From NCBI GenBank assembly GCA_017305665.1, contig JAFKKH010000010.1, positions 124,001-188,000 on the forward strand: 64,000 bases of DNA, written 5' to 3'. The position numbers were made by a program, and so were the translations under genes. This document shows, in pieces, positions 26,633-35,171 of the stretch. The stretch is from Hyphomicrobiales bacterium (GTDB taxonomy: Bacteria; Pseudomonadota; Alphaproteobacteria; Rhizobiales; Xanthobacteraceae). A model generated the notes under the pieces. That model did not search any database, had not been told where the DNA came from, and saw only the letters and a list, made by a program, of their open reading frames with translations. Position 1 is the first letter of the stretch. Each line of letters starts with the position of its first letter.

Positions 26633-26782
26633 AGGATCAAATTTCGTTCTACGGCTGCTGCTATGTCTGATCATACGTTGACTTTGCTACCGGTGATCGA
26701 ACTCGCATTCGAATCTGGATCGATCATCCATCGAACCCGACAGGATCACTGCAGCATCATCAACTATTGCGGTACTATCGTC

Positions 26783-27070
26783 TCACCGCTTGAATACGAG
26801 CGCCGCCGCAAGGCCCGCGATGACACCGGTGCAGACCGTAGCGCCACCGGCCGCCATGCCCCAGTTGAGGAAATACAGCGCCATCGACAGGAATGTCTTG
26901 TCGGCGGTATTGCCGAGCATCACGAACGAAGCCGCGAACGCAATCAGCAGCCCCGCGCAGACGGCGATCCAGAACCAGGCGCCGCCGCGCTTTGCGGGCT
27001 CCATCGCATACCACGCGCCGCCGGCGGCGGCGATGGCGAGAATGATCCAGAGACCGATGGCGATGCGCAT
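26783..27070 (-). CDS. Small multi-helix membrane protein
   Basis: 95 aa with three membrane helices: IAIGLWIILAIAAAGGAWYA, a second near WFWIAVCAGLLIAFAASFVM, and a last near MAAGGATVCTGVIAGLAAAL, ending in a short basic tail. Start at 27070 (MRIAIGLW). The upstream extension of the frame lacks helix or signal features. No known family is recognised. It is convergent with the 76-aa protein. Confidence 0.6.
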   Translation of the reverse strand: MRIAIGLWIILAIAAAGGAWYAMEPAKRGGAWFWIAVCAGLLIAFAASFVMLGNTADKTFLSMALYFLNWGMAAGGATVCTGVIAGLAAALVFKR

Positions 27071-27180
27071 GGGTTTTGCCGAGAAGACGGAGAGTAGGGC
27101 GCAGCAACTATAGCTGCCGCGCGCTGCCGTGTCCCGGCCTTTCAAGTCCGGCGCCGGCGTCCGAAGGTACCGGCGTCAGG

Positions 27181-27660
27181 CTACCTGATGCTGCAGGTGA
27201 TCGAGCTGAGTTTGGGAGCGGTGAAGAAGCCCCAGCTCTGATCGTGGATCTGCTTGAACTTATATTCGGTGAAGCCGGATTTCAGGATCCACTTGATGTC
27301 GGCGTTGCAGGAGTTGCCGCTGGTGGTGACGTTCACGACCAGGGTGCTCTGCGGCTGGTTGATCGTGCGTCGGAGCTGATTAGCGCTGACTACATTCCAT
27401 TGGCCGTGTCCGAGCTTGGTTCCTGCCTTGAACCTGTCGGTGGCCTTGCCGCCGCGGCGGTTGATTTCTTCGTTCACCCCGCCGCCTTCATTCAGCGTGA
27501 TATCGAAACTGTTCGAAACGTGGATCGGCTGCGGGTTCGGACGGATCCGTTGATTGGAATACGAATAGTCGATCCTGATTTTGGTGGCGGCGACGGCGGA
27601 GCCGGCGAGAGCGAAGCTGGCAACAGCGGTCAGGCCGAGAGCGGCTGTACGGAACGACAT
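27181..27660 (-). CDS. Secreted protein of unknown function
   Basis: 159 aa. A clear signal peptide (FRTAALGLTAVASFALAGSA, cut near AVA-ATK) is followed by a beta-rich domain with two cysteines near the end (NSCNADIKW, SITCSIR) that could form a disulfide. The start at 27660 has GAAGGA 9 nt upstream. It is periplasmic or extracellular. No family is recognised. It is separated by 209 bp from the serine protease on the same strand. Confidence 0.65.
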   Translation of the reverse strand: MSFRTAALGLTAVASFALAGSAVAATKIRIDYSYSNQRIRPNPQPIHVSNSFDITLNEGGGVNEEINRRGGKATDRFKAGTKLGHGQWNVVSANQLRRTINQPQSTLVVNVTTSGNSCNADIKWILKSGFTEYKFKQIHDQSWGFFTAPKLSSITCSIR

Positions 27661-27868
27661 CAATAAATTCCTTCGGGTCAAAATGATTTCGTGATTGGGA
27701 ATCGCCTGTGCGATCCCGACGACAAAATTTGCCGAAATCGAATCTCGCGTCAACGTGGCTGATCCACCCGCGCTGCACTTTTCACCTCCCATCGCGGATC
27801 TTTCGGATTTCCCGCGCAGAGGCACTCCGACTTGGCGTAGGTCAAGGTCGGGCTCAGGGGCTGGGTCT

Positions 27869-28633
27869 CTATTGAATTCCCGCGCCCCAGCTCCGTGCCG
27901 TCTTCAAAATCCAGTCACGGTAGAGCGCGAGCGGCGTGACGCCGGTGAGGCCACCGCACCCTGAGGCGTTGTTCGGTCCGGTGGACCAGCTTACGACACC
28001 AACGATAACACTGCCGCCGTTTGAATCGAGAAACGCCGGTGCGCCGGAATCACCGGTGCAGGCGCCGCGGCCCGCACGCGCGTTGTTGGTCGCGGGATCG
28101 ACCAGGCGGATCTGCAAGGTGCCGGGTCGCCCGGTGACGCTGAGGCTCGCGGCCCGCGCCACGCCGCCGCTGCGGCCGTCGCCGCGAACCGCGACGCCCA
28201 TGCCGACGACGGTGAGGCGCTGTCCGACGGTGATCGGCATTAGTGCGCCACTGAGTTTGATTGGAGATTTGGAGAGAGGAGCGGAGAGCTGCAGCAGCGC
28301 CACGTCGGCGGTGGCGCGGTGTGCGAGCAGGTTTTGCATGTTGAATCGCGGATGCGTCGCGGTACGTCTGATGTCGAGCAGGCGCGGCGGCTTACTGGTG
28401 TAGTCCACCACTTTGTACGTGGTACTGGGTGCGACGCAGTGCGCCGCGGTGAGGACAATGTCGCGCGCGATTAGCGCGCCGGTGCACGACGTGCCATGCG
28501 AGCCGACAATTGTGACGATAGCGCCGGCGACCGCAGGCGAGGGCGCGCCGCCGCCTCCGACCATCGCGGACGCGGGCTGCATCAAAGTCAGGGTCGCCGT
28601 AACCGCGAACGCGCGCATGTATTTCTGAATCAT
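27869..28633 (-). CDS. Trypsin-like (S1 family) secreted serine protease
   Basis: 254 aa. A signal peptide (residues 1-23) leads into an S1 domain. The catalytic triad is visible as His65 in LTAAHC, Asp110 in TADVALLQL and Ser196 in GACTGDSGAPAF. Several cysteines suggest disulfides (C50/C66 pair, C192 and the GCGG near 230). It probably acts outside the inner membrane. S1 proteases are less common in alphaproteobacteria than Deg-type proteases, so a digestive or defence role is possible but speculative. Start at 28633; the ATG at 28618 is an alternative. Confidence 0.85.
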   Translation of the reverse strand: MIQKYMRAFAVTATLTLMQPASAMVGGGGAPSPAVAGAIVTIVGSHGTSCTGALIARDIVLTAAHCVAPSTTYKVVDYTSKPPRLLDIRRTATHPRFNMQNLLAHRATADVALLQLSAPLSKSPIKLSGALMPITVGQRLTVVGMGVAVRGDGRSGGVARAASLSVTGRPGTLQIRLVDPATNNARAGRGACTGDSGAPAFLDSNGGSVIVGVVSWSTGPNNASGCGGLTGVTPLALYRDWILKTARSWGAGIQ

Positions 28634-29179
28634 GTGGCAATGTGAGCCATCGCACGAGCCGCCTGTCAATATTTGCGATGTCACAACGAGAACAGCCAAT
28701 GCTCTCGATACTTTTGGCCGGGCCTGCGATCGAGCCGTGGTCGGTCGCACGGGCGAAGAGCTTTCAGTGCGCCGAGAAAGATAACCACGACACCGTGATC
28801 GGTTCGCTGTTCGCAGCAGCACGCGATCAGGTCGAGGAGCCGCGTGCAGTGCGCTCATCGTGCAGACTGGCGCTTCGTGTGCGATCGTCGGTCGCGTTAG
28901 ACTTGGCCGGGCCCGCTGCGGTCGTCTCTTGCGCCGCGAGTTTACGATACCGCCGGCGATCCACTATCGATAGCGAGACATTCGTTCCGGAAAAGGCCGT
29001 CGGTGTGATCGCGACGTGGATCGGAGCGTGCCTGAGCCCGTCCCGAACGCGGGCGGGGCTCATAGAGCAGAGGCACATAAATATGACATAAGCGGGCGTT
29101 TCACGTTCATTTGCCATTCACGCCGCGACGGGTCATCTTGGCGGGACCGAGCCAGACTTAGGAATCAGCGGAGACCGCC
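28634..29179. other. 546-bp intergenic region without a supported gene
   Basis: It separates the protease (minus) from the two-component operon (plus). Open frames exist on both strands, but they are mutual shadows of GC-rich sequence, with no ribosome site or domain. The last 20 bp hold GGAG for the TTG start at 29180. Confidence 0.5.
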
Positions 29180-29851
29180 TTGCGCCTTCTCGTCGTCGAA
29201 GACGATCCCGACCTCAATCGTCAGCTCACGACCGCGCTGACCGACGCCGGTTATGTGGTCGATCGCGCGTTCGATGGTGAGGAGGGTCACTTCCTCGGCG
29301 ACAGCGAACCCTACGACGCGGTCGTGCTGGACATCGGCCTGCCGAAGATGGACGGCATTTCGGTGCTGGAAGCCTGGCGGCGCAACGGTCGCTCGATGCC
29401 CGTCTTGATCCTCACCGCCCGCGACCGCTGGAGCGACAAGGTGCAGGGGTTCGATGCCGGTGCCGACGACTATGTGGCAAAGCCGTTCCATCTTGAGGAA
29501 GTCCTGGCGCGCATTCGCGCGCTATTGCGCCGGAGCACGGGGCACGCCCAGTCCGAGTTGACCTGCGGGCCGGTGACGCTGGATACCCGCACCGGCCGGG
29601 TCAGTGTCAGCGGCAACCCGATCAAGATGACCTCGCACGAATACAGGCTGCTGGCCTATCTCATGCATCATGCAGGGCGGGTGGTGTCGCGGACCGAACT
29701 GGTCGAGCATCTCTACGATCAGGATTTCGACCGCGACTCGAACACCATCGAGGTATTCGTCGGTCGTATCCGAAAGAAACTCGATGTCGACATCATCCAG
29801 ACGGTGCGGGGACTGGGCTATCTGCTGACGCCGCCGGCCGATGCGCGGTAG
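29180..29851 (+). CDS. OmpR/PhoB-family response regulator
   Basis: 223 aa. The receiver domain has LLVVEDDPDL at the start, phosphoacceptor Asp51 in VVLDIGLPKMDG, and KPF near 100. The winged-helix DNA-binding domain follows (about 125-220; TSHEYRLLAYLMHHAGRVVS). The start is TTG at 29180 with GGAG 6 nt upstream. It overlaps the kinase gene by 11 bp, so the pair is translationally coupled. It resembles PhoP and the rhizobial FeuP regulators, but the signal is unknown. Confidence 0.9.
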   Translation: MRLLVVEDDPDLNRQLTTALTDAGYVVDRAFDGEEGHFLGDSEPYDAVVLDIGLPKMDGISVLEAWRRNGRSMPVLILTARDRWSDKVQGFDAGADDYVAKPFHLEEVLARIRALLRRSTGHAQSELTCGPVTLDTRTGRVSVSGNPIKMTSHEYRLLAYLMHHAGRVVSRTELVEHLYDQDFDRDSNTIEVFVGRIRKKLDVDIIQTVRGLGYLLTPPADAR

Positions 29852-31214
29852 CTCGCTCGCCACCCGCCTCTTCTTATCCGCGACCGCGTGGGTGGTTGCC
29901 GTTCTGCTCATCACCGGCGTGGCGCTGTCCTCGGTCTATCGCTCGGCGTCCGAACGTGCTTTCGACCGCCGGCTCAATCTCTATCTCCGTACCCTGATCG
30001 CCGAAGTCGCGACACCGGACGAGCCGCCCGATCATCAGTTCCAGTCGCTCGGCGAGCCGCTGTTCGATCTGCCGCTGTCGGGCTGGTACTGGGAGGTCGT
30101 CCGCACCGATCCCGACAAGGAAGACGTACGCGCTTCGCGCTCGCTGTGGGACAAGCGGCTGCCGAAACTGGAAGATCGGGGCATCGAGCTGTCGTCGTCG
30201 GGAGTCCGCGTCGGCTATGTCGATGGTCCCGAAGGGCAAACGCTGCGCATGGCGGAACGGCCGGTCGATCTCGGCGCCGATGGCAAGTATCGTGTCGCGG
30301 TCGCCGGTGATGCCACCGAGATTTTCGACGAAACCCGCACCTTCGACTACTATCTCGGCGGCACCTTCGCGGCGCTGACGATCGGACTGCTGCTGACTAC
30401 GGTCTTCCAGGTGCGGTTCGGTCTCGCGCCTCTGAAGCGTATTTCCGATGCCATCGCCGACATCCGCTCCGGGCGCGCCGAGCAGCTGGAGGGCGAGTTT
30501 CCGGTCGAGATCGCGCCGCTCGCCCGCGAGACCAATGCGCTGATCGACGCCAACCGCGAGATCGTCGAGCGCGCTCGTACCCACGTCGGCAATCTCGCCC
30601 ATGCCATCAAGACGCCGCTCTCGGTCATCGTCAACGAAGCGACCGCTCACGAGCGCGATGTCTTCACCGCGAAAATCCTCGAACAGGCCGACGTGATGCG
30701 CAATCAAGTCGCGCATCATCTGGAACGTGCGCGCCTTGCCGCGCGTCTCACCGTTATCGCCACCGTGGTCGATGTGGCGCCGGTGATCGAGGCGCTGCGC
30801 CGGACCATGGAAAAAATTCACCGCGATCGGGGCATCGCCATCGACGTCGAGGCCAGCGCGGACGTCAAATTTCGCGGCGAGCGGCAGGATCTCGAGGAGA
30901 TGGCCGGCAATCTCGTCGATAACGCCTGTAAGTGGGCGCGGTCGCGGGTGTTCATCGAAGCGTCGGTGCACCCGGCTTCCGGCGTCGAGCCGGCAATGCT
31001 GCATATCATGGTCGACGACGACGGCCGTGGTCTTTCCGATGACGAGCGGATGCAGGTTTCGCAGCGCGGCCAGCGGCTCGACGAGACCAAGCCCGGCTCG
31101 GGGTTGGGCCTGTCCATCGTCACCGACCTCGCTGCGCTCTACGGCGGGAAGCTGATATTGGCGTCGGCGCCGATCGGCGGCCTGCGCGCCGAACTCGTGC
31201 TGCCGGCGGCATGA
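29841..31214 (+). CDS. PhoQ-like sensor histidine kinase
   Basis: 457 aa. Two membrane helices (about 10-30 and 170-190) enclose a ~140-residue periplasmic sensor domain. A HAMP-like linker and the phosphoacceptor motif NLAHAIKTPLSVI (His near 254) follow. The ATPase domain has NLVDNACKWA and GSGLGLSIVTDL. HAIKTPL is the variant H-box of PhoQ-type kinases, which sense divalent cations or envelope state. The partner is the regulator just upstream, overlapping by 11 bp. Rhizobial FeuQ is a possible counterpart. Confidence 0.88.
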   Translation: MRGSSLATRLFLSATAWVVAVLLITGVALSSVYRSASERAFDRRLNLYLRTLIAEVATPDEPPDHQFQSLGEPLFDLPLSGWYWEVVRTDPDKEDVRASRSLWDKRLPKLEDRGIELSSSGVRVGYVDGPEGQTLRMAERPVDLGADGKYRVAVAGDATEIFDETRTFDYYLGGTFAALTIGLLLTTVFQVRFGLAPLKRISDAIADIRSGRAEQLEGEFPVEIAPLARETNALIDANREIVERARTHVGNLAHAIKTPLSVIVNEATAHERDVFTAKILEQADVMRNQVAHHLERARLAARLTVIATVVDVAPVIEALRRTMEKIHRDRGIAIDVEASADVKFRGERQDLEEMAGNLVDNACKWARSRVFIEASVHPASGVEPAMLHIMVDDDGRGLSDDERMQVSQRGQRLDETKPGSGLGLSIVTDLAALYGGKLILASAPIGGLRAELVLPAA

Positions 31215-31323
31215 CGGGATGCCGAAGGCGCCGAACAGTCGTTGTGCCGCAGTCCCGCCCAAATTGCCATTTCCTGTGGGATCGGGCGCACAACTCTCAC
31301 GACAGAATGGCGCCGGAGGCGTC

Positions 31324-31794
31324 ATGATCAAGATAAACGTCCTGCTGGTCCTCGCGGCAGCGCTGGTTCTGTGCGGCTGTGATGTGACGAGTTCCGGCGG
31401 TCCCGATGGTCCGGGTCTGCTGACCCGCGCGTTTGCAGGCTCGGGAACGGCGACCGGCGATCCCGCGCATGAGCGGGCAGCGGCCGTTGTCACGGCAGCG
31501 GCGCTCGGCGGCTTGATCGGGCCAAAGCTCGGTTCGGCGCTGGACGACAGCGACCGGCCGCTGGCTTATCAGGCCCAGATCGATGCCCTCGACCGCGGCG
31601 CCCCCGGCGCGCCCATCACCTGGCGTAATCCGGCGACCGGCCGTCACGGCAATATTGTCGCCGGACCGCTCTATAGTTCGAAGGGCGCGAAATGCCGGGG
31701 CTATTCCCACACCGTTACCATCGGCAGCCAACTCGAAACCGTACGCAAGACTGCCTGCCGCAACGCTGACGGAAGCTGGACGGCGGTCAGCTGA
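31324..31794 (+). CDS. Surface-antigen-type lipoprotein (17-kDa-like)
   Basis: 156 aa. The signal ends in the lipobox LCGC at about residue 19. A glycine-rich stretch (AAALGGLIGPKLGSALDDSD) resembles the Gly-zipper of 17-kDa surface antigens, and the C-terminal half ends KTACRNADGSW, the usual soluble domain of this group. It is probably anchored at the outer membrane. GGAGG sits 6 nt before the ATG at 31324. It follows the kinase by 109 bp and may be cotranscribed as an envelope target of the two-component pair. Confidence 0.75.
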   Translation: MIKINVLLVLAAALVLCGCDVTSSGGPDGPGLLTRAFAGSGTATGDPAHERAAAVVTAAALGGLIGPKLGSALDDSDRPLAYQAQIDALDRGAPGAPITWRNPATGRHGNIVAGPLYSSKGAKCRGYSHTVTIGSQLETVRKTACRNADGSWTAVS

Positions 31795-31929
31795 CGCTGT
31801 TGCGAGGCGATCTCAGCAGCCGCAGCTATCCTTTTGTTCGGACGCATCCTTTTCCAACGGGATTCCCCGGTATTTCCGATAGGGATTCCGCGAAAAGGTG
31901 GCTTCGTTTCAGGGGCTTGTCCCGCCTTC

Positions 31930-31945
31930 CTCAACGCATCCTTAA
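31930..31945 (-). promoter_or_regulatory. CtrA-like box (reverse) before the 464-aa gene
   Basis: On the minus strand it reads TTAA-GGATGCG-TTGAG, nearly the same as the box before the pilin (TTAA-GCATTCG-TTGAG). It lies 72 bp before the ATG at 32018. Confidence 0.45.
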
Positions 31946-32017
31946 GACCGCTCCTGCTATGACATCCGGTGGGCGCCCTGGTGCCCGTGCGATTGTCCGC
32001 GTCAACATTTTGCGTGC

Positions 32018-33412
32018 ATGGACCAGACCTCGATCGAACGGCTGAAGGACTACCTCGCGCAGCTCCCGCCAAAGTCGCAGGCGCTGCTGATGCGGGAGTT
32101 CGAGCGCGCGGTCGAGCGCGGCGAGGACGTCACGGTCGCCAACCTCGTGCTCGAGGAACTGCGCAAGATCGTCCGCGGATCGGACGACAGCGTCCGGCCG
32201 CGCAGCGAGGATCCGGCGCGGCATGCGTTCCGGCTGTTGGAACCGTTTCTTATCGACACCAATTCCACCCCGCGCCCCGGACAGCTCCGGCGCACCTCGC
32301 TTCTGCCGATCTGGCAGTGGCTGGCCCGGGATGGTGCGCCGGAAGCGGCTCGCAAGTTTGAAGATGCGCTTGCGGTTGATACAGGGTCCGCCTCCGAGAC
32401 CGAACGGGCGGTGCGGACATTCCAGATGGCCGCCGCGGTCGCCATCCAGAAGATCATGGCCGATGACTCCGGCACCGGCCGGCAGCGCTCGCTCGCCCGC
32501 ATCGGTGCCCCCAGCGTCATCGACGATCTCGCCCCGATCGGCGCCATCCTGAATGCGCGGGAAGCACTCGATACCTTGAACGGCCGGCTCCCGAGCTTCG
32601 TGCGTGTTTTCGGCGACTCACAGATTTCGTCGCTGATGACCGCCCTCAATGTTCCCTCGCTGCAGACCCCGGTGATGTTGCCGTTCGCGTTGTCGCTCGT
32701 GATGCAGCGGCTGGCTGCGTCCTGGCAGATCATCCGGCTTGCGGTCCGGGTTGCCGGATCGGACGACGAAATCCGCGTGGCCGCGACGCCCTATGGCGTG
32801 GCGGTGACGCTGGCGATCGACGATCTGTCGCGGATTTCAGCCAACCTGCGAGCGGACATCCGGCGCGGGTATTTCGAGAATGTCTCCGATTATCTGAAGA
32901 CTGTGCACGATGGCGTGCGCGGTTTGCGGACCGAGCTCGACATCCGGACCGACTCGAACTGGGGGCGCCAGCTCGCGGCCATCAGGGTCGATATTTCCAA
33001 CGGACTGCAGTCGGAGATCGATAGCGTCCCCGGCCGTGTGCGGCGTCTGCTGCGCCAGCGGCCCGACAAGGACATTTCGCCCGGGGCGCGGCTCGACAGC
33101 ACCGAGATCGAGGAGACCGCCGCATTGATCGACTTCGTCGCGGTGTGCCGGACCTATGCCAGCGAGCTTGCGATCAACGAAGTCACCCTGCGGACCTATT
33201 CGGATCTGCAGCACTACGTCGAGCAGGCCACCGAAGCATTGGTGGAATCGCTCCGCAATGGCGACGCACGTGTGCGTTCCTTCCGCCAGCAGCAGGTCAC
33301 GGCCGCGATCCGCTTCTGCGAGGTCCTGTTCGGCCACGACTATTCGTCCCTGATGAACCGGGCTGCCGAAAACGCCATGACCGTCGAGCGCAAGTCCAGC
33401 CGCGCTGGCTGA
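32018..33412 (+). CDS. 464-aa helical protein of unknown function
   Basis: It begins MDQTSIERLKDYLAQLPPKS and is almost entirely helical, with many charged residues and no signal peptide or membrane helix. The C-terminal third (ETAALIDFVAVCRTYASELA onward) looks like a helical bundle. Length and codon use are those of a real gene, and the position between the lipoprotein and cycH is probably conserved in the group, but no domain or reaction is recognised. A CtrA-like box lies upstream. Confidence 0.75.
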   Translation: MDQTSIERLKDYLAQLPPKSQALLMREFERAVERGEDVTVANLVLEELRKIVRGSDDSVRPRSEDPARHAFRLLEPFLIDTNSTPRPGQLRRTSLLPIWQWLARDGAPEAARKFEDALAVDTGSASETERAVRTFQMAAAVAIQKIMADDSGTGRQRSLARIGAPSVIDDLAPIGAILNAREALDTLNGRLPSFVRVFGDSQISSLMTALNVPSLQTPVMLPFALSLVMQRLAASWQIIRLAVRVAGSDDEIRVAATPYGVAVTLAIDDLSRISANLRADIRRGYFENVSDYLKTVHDGVRGLRTELDIRTDSNWGRQLAAIRVDISNGLQSEIDSVPGRVRRLLRQRPDKDISPGARLDSTEIEETAALIDFVAVCRTYASELAINEVTLRTYSDLQHYVEQATEALVESLRNGDARVRSFRQQQVTAAIRFCEVLFGHDYSSLMNRAAENAMTVERKSSRAG

Positions 33413-33550
33413 CAAGCCAATATTGATTTCGCAGGTTTTTTTGCCGCCGATTGTGCCGCAAATGTCAATTGCGCACCCCTCCCAGTCATGATGTAACCCG
33501 AACCATCGGTCCCGCCGTTTCGGGCGGCGGTCCATCGGAACTCGGTTGCA

Positions 33551-34651
33551 ATGACGCTTTGGTTTTTGTTCGCGCTGATGACCGCCGGGGCGGCCTTTGC
33601 GGTGCTGTGGCCGCTCGGCCGTCCGGCGGCACGGCTAACCGGCGGGAGCGAAACTGTCGTTTACCGGGATCAACTCGACGAAATCGAACAGGATGCCAAG
33701 GCCGGCCGGATCGGCGAGCCGGAAGCGGCGGCGGCGCGCATCGAGATCGGGCGGCGTCTGCTGGCCGCGGCCGATGCGGAAAGCACGGAACCGCGCTCAT
33801 CGCATCTCGGGTCGCATCGTGCAGTGGCCGTCATCGCGCTTGCCGGGATCCCGCTGCTGGCGCTCGCCGTCTACCTGCCGCTCGGATCGCCGCAGCTTCC
33901 CGATTTTCCGTTTGCCGCGCGGTCTCGCGCGCCGCTGGGGACCCAGCCGCTCGAAAATCTGGTGGCGCGGGTCGAATCCCATCTCGAAAAGAATCCGACC
34001 GACGGTCGCGGCTGGACCGTGCTTGCGCCGGTGCTGGCACGGCTTGGCCGCTTTGACGACGCGGCGCGGGCCTATCGCAACGCGATCACTTACAGCGGCG
34101 AAACGGCGGAACGTCGCGCCGATCTCGGTGCGGCGATCGCCGGCGCGGCCAACGGGGTAGTCACGGACGATGCGAAGAAGGAGTTCGAACGCGCGGTCGC
34201 GCTGGACTCCAAGGAAATCAAGGCGCGCTATTTCCTTGGCGTGGCGGCGGAGCAGGATGGCCGCGGGGCGGACGCCGGAAAGATATGGCAGGAGATTCTG
34301 GCCGACGCACCGGCGGATGCGCCATGGCGCGGCGTGGTGCAGGAGGCATTGGCGCGGGTCAACGGCAGCGCGCCGCCGCTTCCGAAAGGTGCCGAGGCCA
34401 CGGCCGGCGGCATGAGCGAAGCCGATCGCTCCACGATGATTCACGGCATGGTCGACCGGCTCGCTGCGCGGCTGAAGCAGAATGGCGATGACGTCGAGGG
34501 ATGGTTGCGTCTGGTGCGCGCCTATACGGTGCTCAAGGAACCGGAGAAATCCCGTGCTGCGCGTGACGACGCGCGTCGGGCGCTCGGGCAGAATGAAGCG
34601 GGTTTGCGCAAGCTCAATGAAGGGCTCAAGGCGCTTGGGATAGATGGATGA
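33551..34651 (+). CDS. cycH: Cytochrome c maturation protein CycH/CcmI
   Basis: 366 aa. Two N-terminal membrane helices (about 4-22 and 95-112) enclose a cytoplasmic linker with [20 protein letters not shown], a CcmI signature. A periplasmic TPR domain follows ([20 protein letters not shown]). CcmI binds the C-terminus of apocytochrome c and presents it to the CcmF/H haem lyase. It heads the cycHJKL operon, as in Bradyrhizobium, and overlaps the extended ccmE frame. Confidence 0.93.
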   Translation: MTLWFLFALMTAGAAFAVLWPLGRPAARLTGGSETVVYRDQLDEIEQDAKAGRIGEPEAAAARIEIGRRLLAAADAESTEPRSSHLGSHRAVAVIALAGIPLLALAVYLPLGSPQLPDFPFAARSRAPLGTQPLENLVARVESHLEKNPTDGRGWTVLAPVLARLGRFDDAARAYRNAITYSGETAERRADLGAAIAGAANGVVTDDAKKEFERAVALDSKEIKARYFLGVAAEQDGRGADAGKIWQEILADAPADAPWRGVVQEALARVNGSAPPLPKGAEATAGGMSEADRSTMIHGMVDRLAARLKQNGDDVEGWLRLVRAYTVLKEPEKSRAARDDARRALGQNEAGLRKLNEGLKALGIDG

Positions 34652-34685
34652 CGAGGGGTTTCGCATTGCCGGCAGGTCGACCAGC

Positions 34686-35171
34686 ATGACGCGCAAGCAG
34701 CGGCGATTGACGATGATCGGCGGATCGCTGGCGGTGCTGGCGATTGCCGCCGCACTGGTGCTGAACGCGTTGCGCGATTCCATCGTGTTTTTCTCGACGC
34801 CGGTCATGGTGGCGGAGAAGCACATCCGGCCGGGCCAGCGTTTCCGGCTGGGAGGGCTGGTGCTGGCCGGATCGGTGGTCCGTGGCGACAATCTCGCGGT
34901 CAGCTTCAAGGTGTCCGACGGCAGCGCGACGCTGCCGGTCGCCTACAAGGGCATCTTGCCGGATCTGTTTCGCGAGGGGCAGGGCGTGGTCGCCGAGGGC
35001 GCGCTCGACAGTTCGGGCGTGTTTCGCGCCGACACCGTGCTTGCCAAGCATGACGAGACCTACATGCCGAAGGAAGTTGCCGACGCCTTGAAAAAGCAGG
35101 GCCACTGGAAGGACGATTATGGCAAGGCTGGAAATGTTGAGGCCTCGCGCAAGCCGGGAGCATCACAGTGA
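34686..35171 (+). CDS. ccmE: Haem chaperone CcmE (CycJ)
   Basis: 161 aa. It starts with the usual MTRKQRRL and one membrane anchor. The periplasmic beta barrel carries the haem-binding His in [11 protein letters not shown] (about residue 122), which links covalently to the haem vinyl group. CcmE carries haem from CcmABCD to CcmF. I start at 34686 because homology begins there; an ATG at 34644 overlapping the cycH stop would add 14 residues. Its stop overlaps the ccmF GTG start (GTGA). Confidence 0.93.
   Translation: MTRKQRRLTMIGGSLAVLAIAAALVLNALRDSIVFFSTPVMVAEKHIRPGQRFRLGGLVLAGSVVRGDNLAVSFKVSDGSATLPVAYKGILPDLFREGQGVVAEGALDSSGVFRADTVLAKHDETYMPKEVADALKKQGHWKDDYGKAGNVEASRKPGASQ

Noticed and set aside
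26155-26640. 161-aa minus-strand frame in the AT-richer stretch
   Set aside because: No ribosome site, mixed composition, and it opposes the more credible 76-aa membrane protein.
28642-29091. 149-aa plus-strand frame in the gap before the two-component pair
   Set aside because: No start signal, no domain, and a competing frame on the other strand.
29874-31493. 539-aa minus-strand frame opposite the PhoQ-like kinase
   Set aside because: Composition typical of an antisense frame and no domain. The kinase on the other strand has all its motifs.
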